Below, piece by piece: positions 1 through 6,551 of a DNA stretch of 13,903 bases (positions within the stretch are counted from its first letter, which is position 1; the number at the start of each line of letters is the position of its first letter). This DNA comes from an uncultured Gardnerella sp. (GTDB taxonomy: Bacteria > Actinomycetota > Actinomycetes > Actinomycetales > Bifidobacteriaceae). The notes below the pieces were generated by a model that searched no databases, was not told where the DNA came from, and saw only the letters and a list, made by a program, of their open reading frames with translations. The position numbers and the translations under genes were made by a program. The stretch spans positions 1 through 13,903 of the forward strand of contig CAMYED010000031.1 of NCBI GenBank assembly GCA_947254595.1, in the 5' to 3' direction.

Positions 1-941
1 AAGGATCGCGCTTATAGAAAAGTTAATGAAGAATTAATCTTGATGTATCAGGAAGTGGGAAAGTATATAAGCGAGAAAAGTAAAGAAGCAGCTTATGGAT
101 CAAATTTTGTGGAAAATGTTGCTGATTTTTTCTCTGAAAATTATCCTGATTTAAAAGGATTTACCCGTAGGGGACTTTATAGAATGAAGCAATTCTATGA
201 GATATATAAGGATGATGAAAAAGTGTCAACGTTGTTGACACAATTGAGCTGGTCTAATCATTTGAAAATAATATCCGGATCTAAAAGTAAAGAAGAAAGA
301 GAATTCTACATTAACTTAGCGATTCATGAGAATCTTACTCACCGAGAGTTGGTAAGGCAGATGGACAGTGGCTATTATGAGCGTTATATGCTTTCAAATA
401 GTAATAATTTGCCTGCCATACAAAGTGTAAAACAAGAGACGCATAATTTATTTATGGACAGTTATGTTTTAGAATTTCTTGATGCTCCAAAGATTGGGAA
501 TGAAAGAGAATTTCAGAAGTCGATTCTCGAGAATTTGAAGAACTTTATTTAGAGATTGGGAAAGATTTTTCCTTTATAGGTAATGAGTATAGGGTACAGG
601 TTGGCAATCATGATTACTATATAGATTTGCTGTTCTATCATAGGGGACTATCTTGTTTAGTTGCATTTGAATTAAAAATTGGAGAGTTTAAACCGGAATA
701 TATCGGGAAAATGAACCTCTATTTAGAAGCACTGGATAGAGAAGTAAAGAAACAAACTGAAAATCCAAGCGTAGGAGTAATTCTTTGTGCTTCAAAAGAT
801 GATGAGGTAGTAGAATTTGCATTAAGTAGAAGTCTTTCACCTACGATGGTATCGGAGTATACATTAAAACTGATAGATAAGAATTTGTTGCAACAAAAAT
901 TAAAAGAATATATAGATATTACGGAAGAAACAAACAAATAA
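1..941 (+). pseudogene. YhcG/DUF1016-family PD-(D/E)xK nuclease, frameshifted and 5'-partial
   Basis: The reading frame is already open at base 1 (KDRAYRKVNEELI...), so the true start lies upstream of the window. The first part, to the TAG at 550-552, is the DUF1016 N-terminal domain (VNEELILMYQEVGKYIS, then a FTRRGLYRMKQFYEIY helix) and the beginning of the nuclease domain. The remainder continues one frame over from about 546 to the TAA at 939-941 (LEIGKDFSFIGNEYRV, YIDLLFYHRG, FELKIGEFKPEYIGKMNLYL). The catalytic D...ExK residues (YIDLL and FELKIG) lie wholly after the break, so the first fragment cannot be a nuclease. One extra T in the TTT run at 548-550 would restore NFILEIGKDF without a gap. 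The family occurs in restriction and other defence neighbourhoods. The base composition is AT-rich compared with purEK. A sequencing error is an alternative to true decay. Confidence 0.85.
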
Positions 942-962
942 AATTTAATAATTATAATGTGT

Positions 963-997
963 AAAAGGTGATTAGAATAAAATCTAATCGCCTTTTT
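963..997 (+). terminator. Rho-independent terminator after the YhcG-type gene
   Basis: A 14-bp stem (963-976 with 983-996) contains one G-T wobble and encloses a 6-base loop, ATAAAA. It ends in a run of five T. It lies 22 bases after the stop of the nuclease gene. The A run on its 5' side means it could also work on the other strand, but no gene approaches from that side. Confidence 0.85.
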
Positions 998-1350
998 GTA
1001 TTCTGAAACTGTTTGTTTTCTTTTTTGTAACAAATATAAATTCTGAATAATAAATGGTAAATTCCAGTATTTATAAAATGACAAATGGGCGAGTGGCTAA
1101 TACAATCCATTTATTACTTTGCTATATCAAAATATTCCTAATAGTGTTTTGTAAATATAACAGATAGGAGATTATATAACATAGTAGTGTTGCAAATGGT
1201 GCAAATAAAAAGTAAAATAACCATGACTCTAATAATCGTAAGAGTTATAACCGACGCAAAGATGCTATCTTATTTTCTTGAATGATGAACATATTTATTC
1301 GTTAGAAAGAAAATGAACAATCCACCTATCACTTATATAAGGAGTTAGAT
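998..1350. other. AT-rich intergenic region before the ATPase gene
   Basis: No credible gene is visible. Only a 29-codon ORF without a ribosome binding site occurs (1078-1167). A weak sigma-70-like pair, TTGTAA (1149-1154) and TATATA (1173-1178) with an 18-bp spacer, could drive the ATPase gene and would leave a leader of about 170 bases. A good ribosome binding site, AAGGAG at 1339-1344, lies six bases before the ATG at 1351. Confidence 0.5.
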
Positions 1351-3048
1351 ATGTATATCTCAAAAATAATATTAAACAATTTTAAGAGCTTTGCTGGAAG
1401 ACATGAATTAGAATTATCGGACGGAATTAATTTTTTCGTTGGGAACAATAATTGTGGTAAAACAACAATTTTTAGAGCGATTGAATTTATACAATCGGGA
1501 AAGAGCAAAGAAGAATATATAACAAAGGGGAAAGAGTCAGAAGATGTAAGTGTTGAAATTTAATTTACAGGTACGGATGTTGAAAAATTAATTAATAGTG
1601 ATAACTTTGGTCTAAAAAAATACCAAGACTATCTTATAAAGGAAAATTGTGATAAAGAAAATTGCGATGACGAAACTTGTAGTATAAGAATACTAAGAAG
1701 TTCTGAGAGTACGTCGATTGTGCAAGGTAAGAAAACTGTTAATTTGGATATTAAAAATATAAGGGTTTATAATCCAAACTCCAGCGAAGATGGTATTAGA
1801 AAATATGAAAACCCTACAGGAATTGATAAAACCATTGCAGCGTTGTTTGATGTGCAATTTGTGTATTCTGACTTAAAAAATGAAGAATATCAAGATTTTG
1901 GTAAGACAAAGATAATAGGCAAAATAATAAATGATTTAACAAAAGATTTTCAAAGAGAATATGATGGAAACGGTAATAAAACTTTATGGGGAAAGTTTAA
2001 GGATGCGCACAAAGAAGCGTTTGGAGACAAAGGATTACAGAAAATACTGGAAGATACAGAGCGCAAAGTAACAAAAATACTAGATGAGCAATACGGAGAG
2101 GGTGAAGTAAAATTCGATTTTGAGCTACCTGAAATAGATAGTTTCTTCAAAAATGGTGTTGTACTTGTATCTGATAATGGGATTGCTACGCCAGTGTGTC
2201 AAAAGGGAACAGGTATGCAGAGAGCACTGGCTTTGAGTCTGATTCAGTTATATGCAGAGATAAATAATAAATCTGAAGACAGTGTAGAAAAGCCAGTTAT
2301 ATTTTGCATTGATGAGCCAGAAACGTTCTTGCATCCAAATGCGCAAAATAAGCTTATGAAATCATTTAATAAATTATCCCAAAAATCTCAGATTCTTATA
2401 ACAACGCATTCTCCATATTTGTTGAAGGCGTTCTATGAAGTTAATCAAAGTTCTGATAATAAACCAAGCTTAAAAAACAAATTAAATATATTTAGTAAAG
2501 AAGAAGCAAGCAAAGAAAATGCGAATAGCGAAGAACGTTATAGCGGATTTAATAAAAAAGAGATGCTGAACGTATCTGGAGAATACTCTCCAACGTGGGG
2601 AGAAATAAACTATTGTGCATTTGATATGCCTAGTGTTGAATATCATATTGAGCTTTTTGATTCTCTATATAAGAAAGCTACAAAAGAGCATTATGATAAT
2701 GGAAAGAAAACTGTGTCAAATATAAGTAGTTTTGACAAATGGCTATTTGAAAAGGAACCTGAAAATAGCACTGACGATAACCATTTTAACATTAGCTCTT
2801 CTAGCAAGCCATATTGTGAACGTGATAAATCTATGAGCACATATATTAGGAATTATATTGATCATCCTGGTGATCTTATGGATAGTAATGTTAAAAAATG
2901 CAATTGCGAAGAATGCTCTAAAGCTGTAATACAAAACAATATAAAACGCACAAAGCCTAGCGAGGCAGATATAAAGAAGTCAATAGAATTTATGACTAAA
3001 ATATACAAAAATAAAAATAACTTTCGTGAAAGTGATAAAAATGCATAA
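1351..3048 (+). pseudogene. AAA (SMC/OLD-like) ATPase with C-terminal HEPN-like motif, split by an in-frame stop
   Basis: Read through one TAA at 1561-1563, this is a single frame of 565 codon positions. It begins at an ATG with AAGGAG six bases upstream. Numbering through the stop: N-terminal FKSFAGRHELEL, Walker A GNNNCGKTT (31-39), signature-like GTGMQRALALS (286-296), Walker B VIFCIDEPE (316-324) and the switch histidine in TTHSPYLL (351-358). The frame is open with no alternative break on either side of the stop (VSVEI-stop-FTGTDVEK). The C-terminal part, after a SPTWGEINY segment, has RNYIDHP. R500-N-Y-I-D-H505 fits the R-polar-x3-H motif of HEPN ribonucleases and is followed by a cysteine-containing segment (CNCEEC) and a helix. 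Known ATPase-HEPN fusions act in phage defence, but that role here is inference. The 70-residue N-terminal piece alone would keep Walker A only; re-initiation at GTG 1720 would lack it. Sequencing error is possible. Confidence 0.8.
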
Positions 3049-3076
3049 GGCCTGCTAGTTTGCGCTAGATGCGCGT

Positions 3077-3634
3077 TTGTTGCTGGGTTTTGAGTTGAGT
3101 GTTGAGCATGTTGCTTTCGGTTTTGGATGCTACGAGGGGCTTGTAAAACCGAAAGCTTTTTGGCATATAGCTCTTAAGCCAGCGGCGCTTGGTAAGTTCA
3201 ATGCAGAAGTAGCCAAAAACGACGTAACGACAAGCGCAATATCCTCTGCCTTTGCGTCCGCGAAGCTAACAGCCAACAAAAATATTGCAAAGTTGACTAT
3301 TAACATTCACGTGCCAGATTTTTCTTTGCCGCACACAGGCGAGTGGATTGGAACTTGCAGCTGGGTGCTGCCTGATCCTGTTAATCCGCCTGACGATCAC
3401 TTGCAGTGGCCGCTTTGGATGATGCTGTTTGTTATTGCGATTGTTGGTTGTGCTGTGATTTTAACTACTATGATTGTTGCAACAATCTCCGCGCGCAAGA
3501 ATAAGAGGAATATTCGCGTAAGGCATTTGCCTAATGAGTCTAATGCGGAGCGTTTGTTAGCGCGCTACTTATCTTCATTGCGGCAGTTTTCGCACAATCC
3601 GAATACTTCCAGCGTGTGGTCAACAACAGTGTAG
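3077..3634 (+). CDS. Unrecognised C-terminally anchored membrane protein, probably 5'-truncated
   Basis: I do not recognise the family. From the TTG at 3077 it gives 185 residues. A soluble stretch ends in HVPDFSLPHTGEW and SWVLPDPVNPP, then comes one transmembrane helix (about 113-136), a basic stop-transfer segment (ARKNKRNIRVR) and a short tail. That is the layout of the end of a type I membrane protein. There is no signal peptide, no ribosome binding site and no ATG, and the frame opens only at 3059, eleven bases after the ATPase stop. The base composition is that of the chromosome, not of the AT-rich island. The simplest reading is a host gene whose 5' part was removed when the island joined here. 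The 3' end overlaps the convergent zur-like gene by 70 bases, which also argues for an altered gene. It could be a shorter genuine gene with a later start. Confidence 0.5.
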   Translation: MLLGFELSVEHVAFGFGCYEGLVKPKAFWHIALKPAALGKFNAEVAKNDVTTSAISSAFASAKLTANKNIAKLTINIHVPDFSLPHTGEWIGTCSWVLPDPVNPPDDHLQWPLWMMLFVIAIVGCAVILTTMIVATISARKNKRNIRVRHLPNESNAERLLARYLSSLRQFSHNPNTSSVWSTTV

Positions 3635-3969
3635 CCGTGCGCTTGCGCAACATTATGAATCCACCCTTCGTCGTCAGGTGGCTCAATATCAACAGTTTTT
3701 CCGCAGCGTTCACACACTAAATGATGGTGGTGCGTATTTTCGTCGCAAATGCGGAATAGCTGCTGGCCGTTAAAGCGCACGGTGTCTACTTCGCCGCTTT
3801 GGGTAAGCGAATTAAGCTGACGGTACACAGTAGCTAATCCAATTACTTCGCCGTCTTTAGTTAGAAGCCTATGCAAATCTTGCGCCGAAACAAAATTACG
3901 AGATTCGCGTAAGTAGGCGAGTACGGTTTCTTTCTGCCTAGTATTTCTATGTACAGGTTCGTTAGCCAC
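3565..3969 (-). CDS. zur: Fur-family metalloregulator, Zur-like
   Basis: A cytoplasmic DNA-binding repressor of 134 residues, normal for the family. The N-terminal winged helix carries the family hallmark GLATVYRQLNSL (44-55), the DNA-recognition helix. The dimerisation domain follows: HHHHLVCERCG (80-90) and C126-x2-C129, giving the paired CxxC structural zinc site (C86/C89 and C126/C129). C75 and the histidines plausibly form regulatory metal sites. The run HHHHLVC and the ending HTLEVFGLCENC resemble actinobacterial Zur more than PerR or Fur, so zinc sensing is likely, but the metal is inferred. The start is a GTG with AAAGGA six bases upstream, 21 bases after the purK stop. It is therefore probably co-transcribed with purEK. 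No operator of its own was identified. Confidence 0.85.
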   Translation of the reverse strand: MANEPVHRNTRQKETVLAYLRESRNFVSAQDLHRLLTKDGEVIGLATVYRQLNSLTQSGEVDTVRFNGQQLFRICDENTHHHHLVCERCGKTVDIEPPDDEGWIHNVAQAHGYTVVDHTLEVFGLCENCRNEDK

Positions 3970-3990
3970 CGAGTATCCTTTCGTCGTTGT

Positions 3991-5163
3991 TTAGTCTAGT
4001 TCGTCATCCCAGCAGCCTGTAGCATCCAAATTAGCTGCAGCCTCAACAGGGTTGTCACACAAAACTGTAATATGCCCCATTTTGCGATTTTTGCGCACTT
4101 CCGCCTTGCCGTAGTCGTGCACGTGCCATTCCGGATGTTCTAAAATAAGCGAGCGCACTGGCGCAACATGCTGTCCTAGAACATTAACCATAACTGCTGG
4201 GGAAAGAAGTTTAGGCGTTTTTAGCGGCCATCCAACAATACCACGAATATGCGCTTCGAACTGATCTATATCGCAAGCTTCAATCGTGTAATGTCCGGAA
4301 TTGTGTGGGCGTGGAGCAAGCTCGTTTACAACTACGCGATTATCTTTAGTAATAAAAAGCTCAATACCTAAAGTGCCTGCAAGCTCAAATCCGCGCGCTA
4401 GTTTCAAAGCTAGTTCGTGAGCTGCATTTTCAACTTCAGGATTAACTACTGCCGGCGCTAAAGTCATGTGCAAAATACTATTGTGATGCACGTTTTTTAC
4501 TAGCGGGTATGTTACGAAATCTTTGCCGTTTCCGGAAACGAGAATTGACGCTTCGAATGCGAAGTCAACGAATCCTTCGAGGATTGAAGGCGGGAATTTT
4601 CCGCCGCGATCCGCACGATGGTGAATGTTTGCAACGTCTTCTTCGGTGCGCAACACGTCTTGGCCGTGGCCGTCGTATCCGCCGCGACGAGTTTTCAAAA
4701 TAGCTGGCAAGCCGATTTTTTCAATTGCATCGTCTAAGTCGTCAAGATTGTTTACTTCTTGCCATTTTGCGGTTTCGATTCCGTGGCTGTTAATAAACGT
4801 TTTTTCGTTAACGCGATCCTGCGTGACTCTCAGCAGGTCTGTGCCTTGCGGAATGGCAGTAAGGTGTCGGACTTTATCTAGTGCGTCCGCGCTTACGTTT
4901 TCAAATTCGTACGTTAATACGTCGCAGCGTTCGGCAAGTTCGCGCAATCCTTCCGGATCGTCGTAGTTTGCTTCAACCTGCAAGTCTGCTATTTGGAACA
5001 CAGGGCAGTCGAGAGTTGGGTCAAGAACGCCGATTCTAAAGCCCATGTGACGAGCCGCAATTGCCATCATTCGTCCGAGCTGTCCGCCGCCAATAATTCC
5101 AATAGTGGATCCTGGCATTAGGCGCTCAACAGCACCATTTGTGACTTCAGATAAGGTTGGCAT
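3991..5163 (-). CDS. purK: N5-carboxyaminoimidazole ribonucleotide synthase (PurK)
   Basis: This ATP-grasp enzyme converts AIR, bicarbonate and ATP to N5-CAIR in de novo purine synthesis. Counting from the chosen start it has 390 residues, usual for the family. The glycine-rich N-terminus IGIIGGGQLGRMMAIAARHM binds the AIR ribonucleotide. The ATP-grasp core is visible in PAILKTRRGGYDGHGQ and in the acidic ILEGFVDFAFEASILVSG region. The conserved NELAPRPHNSGHYTIEAC lies in the C-terminal half. The frame is open 15 codons further upstream, but the ATG at 5163 is preferred: GAGGA lies five bases before it and it begins MPTLSEV, next to the conserved core. It overlaps the end of purE by 17 bases, so translational coupling is expected. 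Confidence 0.96.
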   Translation of the reverse strand: MPTLSEVTNGAVERLMPGSTIGIIGGGQLGRMMAIAARHMGFRIGVLDPTLDCPVFQIADLQVEANYDDPEGLRELAERCDVLTYEFENVSADALDKVRHLTAIPQGTDLLRVTQDRVNEKTFINSHGIETAKWQEVNNLDDLDDAIEKIGLPAILKTRRGGYDGHGQDVLRTEEDVANIHHRADRGGKFPPSILEGFVDFAFEASILVSGNGKDFVTYPLVKNVHHNSILHMTLAPAVVNPEVENAAHELALKLARGFELAGTLGIELFITKDNRVVVNELAPRPHNSGHYTIEACDIDQFEAHIRGIVGWPLKTPKLLSPAVMVNVLGQHVAPVRSLILEHPEWHVHDYGKAEVRKNRKMGHITVLCDNPVEAAANLDATGCWDDELD

Positions 5164-5644
5164 TGGATTCCTCAACTTTCGCTTTGAGTTCTTCGCGATA
5201 TTCTGCAAGTTCGTTTGCTAGACGCTCGTCGGTTGTACTTAGAATACTTACAGCTAGCAATCCTGCGTTTGTTGCTCCAGAATTGCCAACGGCAGTTGTT
5301 GCAACCGGAATACCGCCTGGCATTTGCACGATTGAAAGCAAAGAATCCCATCCGGATAGTGCGTGCGAGCGCACTGGCACGCCTATAACAGGAAGCGTGG
5401 TTTGTGCTGCAATCATTCCCGGCAAGTGTGCTGCTCCGCCGGCTCCGGCGATAATAACGTGTAGGCCGTTTGAGCGAGCGTTATGTGCAAAATCGGCCAT
5501 AAGTTCTGGAGTCCGATGTGCAGATATAACTTGTTTCATGTAAGGAATTTGGAACTTATCTAGGATTTCACAAGCATGACGCATGGTCTCCCAATCACTT
5601 GAAGATCCCATTACGACAGCGACGGTTGGCTTTAATTCTGACAC
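5147..5644 (-). CDS. purE: N5-carboxyaminoimidazole ribonucleotide mutase (PurE, class I)
   Basis: PurE moves the carboxylate of N5-CAIR to give CAIR, using the product of PurK, which is the next gene. It has 165 residues, normal for class I. The signature parts are present: MGSSSDWETMRHACEIL near the N-terminus, ISAHRTPELM with the catalytic histidine, the GAGGAAHLPGMIAA loop, and PVIGVPVRS followed by GWDSLLSIVQMPGGIPVAT. The start is a GTG with a strong AGGGAGG site six bases upstream. It is the first gene of the purE-purK-zur-like run. The 3' end overlaps purK. Confidence 0.97.
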   Translation of the reverse strand: MSELKPTVAVVMGSSSDWETMRHACEILDKFQIPYMKQVISAHRTPELMADFAHNARSNGLHVIIAGAGGAAHLPGMIAAQTTLPVIGVPVRSHALSGWDSLLSIVQMPGGIPVATTAVGNSGATNAGLLAVSILSTTDERLANELAEYREELKAKVEESNANLI

Positions 5645-5705
5645 GATGAACCTCCCTGACGTGCACTTGTTACTTTACGCAGAACTAGGGAGAACTCGCC
5701 GAAGT

Positions 5706-5734
5706 TTATTAAAACTTAACAATTTTTTTGTTAA
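5706..5734 (-). promoter_or_regulatory. Candidate sigma-70 promoter of purEK
   Basis: On the minus strand, TTAACA (5734-5729) and TAATAA (5711-5706) are separated by exactly 17 bases, about 60 bases before the purE start. No better pair was found nearby. The -35 hexamer lies in one arm of the dyad at 5713-5737. Confidence 0.4.
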
Positions 5735-5737
5735 GTT
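5713..5737. promoter_or_regulatory. 10-bp dyad overlapping the purEK promoter
   Basis: AACTTAACAA (5713-5722) and TTGTTAAGTT (5728-5737) are perfect inverted arms around five T. The dyad covers the -35 hexamer and the spacer of the candidate promoter, so it could be an operator. It is A/T-rich and ends where the repeat element begins, so it could also mark the element's target sequence. Confidence 0.4.
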
Positions 5738-5776
5738 ATAGTTTGATTGACAGCTCTTGTTTTGTGTGGCGCGAGT

Positions 5777-5909
5777 TTTGGGGGATTTCTCTCCTCGAAC
5801 GTCCCGTCCTTCGGGCGCTCTGGCTGCTAAAAGAGTTTAGTGTGTTCGCCTTTCTTTAAGAATGTAGCTTCTCAGTCCTCTTTTAGTTCTCGTAGAGAAA
5901 TCCCCCAAA
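5777..5909 (-). ncRNA. Rod-like structured module, candidate RNA
   Basis: The arms 5777-5792 and 5894-5909 are a perfect 16-bp inverted repeat (GGGGG core), extended by GAG/CTC past one bulged base. Inside it, CTAAAAGAG (5827-5835) pairs with CTCTTTTAG (5877-5885), and CCCG-n5-CGGG forms a further small hairpin. The nested arrangement looks like a folded RNA of about 135 bases, loosely like a 6S-type rod, but I recognise no family and see no own promoter. It could be a DNA element only. The strand is set by the orientation of the repeat. Confidence 0.35.
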
Positions 5910-6023
5910 CTCTGCGTGCTTAATCGTTAATAACCGTGCCTTATCGCAGAGATTTTTCGATTTTTCTTCTTCACTCGGCGAATCAGCAGCCTGCGGCTCT
6001 GCCTTCGGCTCTGCGCGACGACC

Positions 6024-6057
6024 TGCTTTCGCACTCAGAGCGTAGCGCGCGAAAGCA
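6024..6057 (-). repeat. Module B second hairpin, copy 1
   Basis: Nine-bp arms TGCTTTCGC (6024-6032) and GCGAAAGCA (6049-6057). It matches the hairpin at 11373-11406 except for one base in the stem. Read on the minus strand that change gives a G-U pair; read on the plus strand it gives an A-C mismatch. Confidence 0.7.
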
Positions 6058-6067
6058 ACTCGGAGCG

Positions 6068-6114
6068 TGAGCTTGCTTAAGTTGAAAGCACGGTGTGCTT
6101 TCAACGCAAGCTCA
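6068..6114 (-). repeat. Module B long hairpin, copy 1
   Basis: Nine-bp outer arms (6068-6076 with 6106-6114) and 11-bp inner arms (6081-6091 with 6095-6105) close on a 3-base loop, with a 4-base TTAA bulge at 6077-6080. It is the counterpart of 11320-11362. The two copies differ at seven paired positions and pairing is kept at each one. Confidence 0.8.
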
Positions 6115-6144
6115 GTAGCGAGCGCGCCTAGACCGCGCGAGCGT

Positions 6145-6188
6145 CCTCGCTCAGTGCGAAAAATCTCAAATCTCTACCACACGAATAT
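6145..6188 (-). repeat. 44-bp module A, copy 1
   Basis: On the minus strand it runs from ATATTCGTGTGGTAGAG to CACTGAGCGAGG. It is identical over 44 of 44 bases to 13798-13841 and differs by one base from 11264-11307. Confidence 0.9.
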
Positions 6189-6226
6189 ACACACGACTGA
6201 AGGAGGAGCAATTAAGTTGTAAAATA

Positions 6227-6530
6227 AACTATAGTTTGATTGACATTTTAATTGTGCCGTCATTTATTCGTGAGTGTATCCGTTCGGCATTCGCTGTACA
6301 CGCGCGTAACGAAAATATCGCATATAGACTTAAATACGTTAGTTTCTATACACGCGCGTAACGAAAATGCCGAAATCTAGTGAAAAATCGGCAGTGACTT
6401 TACGCGCAAGTAACGAAAATAACGTAATCGCGTCAAAAAGCGTTAGTTGCTATACACGCGTGTAAAGGGAATGCCGAAATTTAGCCGACAGAATTACTGC
6501 GCGCATTGATCTGTCAATCAAACTATAGTT
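6227..6530. mobile_element. MITE-like 304-bp segment with 19-bp terminal inverted repeats
   Basis: AACTATAGTTTGATTGACA at 6227-6245 is repeated perfectly in inverse at 6512-6530. The segment holds the 52-bp array and no gene. If the repeat is taken as GTTTGATTGACA, both sides are flanked by TATA, which could be a target duplication; it could also just be part of the palindrome AACTATAGTT. A third copy of the motif lies at 5736-5752. No transposase is present, so this is at most a non-autonomous element. Confidence 0.4.
6291..6480 (-). repeat. Four-unit array with exact 52-bp period, copy 1
   Basis: The core GTAACGAAAAT (plus strand) occurs at 6306-6316, 6358-6368 and 6410-6420, with a variant GTAAAGGGAAT at 6462-6472, so all three intervals are 52 bases. 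Next to each core is a CGCG-rich segment, palindromic in places (TACACGCGTGTA near 6453). The bases between cores alternate between two types, ACTAACG and CTGCCGA/ATGCCG (minus strand), so the true repeat may be a 104-bp pair. Confidence 0.85.
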
Positions 6531-6551
6531 AAGTCATTTTTAGGCTTTAAG

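Larger units (their letters stand above)
5737..6530 (-). repeat. Composite structured intergenic repeat, copy 1
   Basis: Read on the minus strand from 6530, the order is: terminal motif, four-unit 52-bp array, internal terminal motif (6245-6227), 44-bp module A (6188-6145), hairpin module B (6114-6024), module C (6013-5959), a 7-bp hairpin (5951-5945 with 5916-5910), the rod-like hairpin module D (5909-5777), a tail shared with copy 2 (5779-5756) and a terminal motif (5752-5737). The whole stretch between mprF and the purEK promoter is made of this element. The 73-codon ORF inside it (5883-6104, minus) follows the repeat modules and is not a credible gene. Confidence 0.75.

Noticed and set aside
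548..550. Phase variation or programmed frameshifting at the T run
   Set aside because: The run is only three T long, with no slippery heptamer or following structure; simple deletion or error is more likely.
1078..1167. 29-codon hydrophobic peptide ORF
   Set aside because: No ribosome binding site and no supporting context; chance ORF in AT-rich DNA.
5164..5208. Upstream extension of purK by 15 residues
   Set aside because: The extra residues lie wholly inside purE, lack family similarity, and the ATG at 5163 has its own GAGGA site.
4509..5543. Plus-strand ORFs opposite purK and purE
   Set aside because: They are antisense shadows of strongly conserved enzymes.
5883..6104. 73-codon minus-strand gene
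   Set aside because: It lies across repeat modules B-D, its sequence simply follows hairpins and the module C repeat, and no ribosome binding site was seen.
6291..6480. CRISPR array
   Set aside because: Cores are imperfect, the period is a fixed 52, and the sequence between cores is shared between the two arrays in the same order, so these are not independent spacers.
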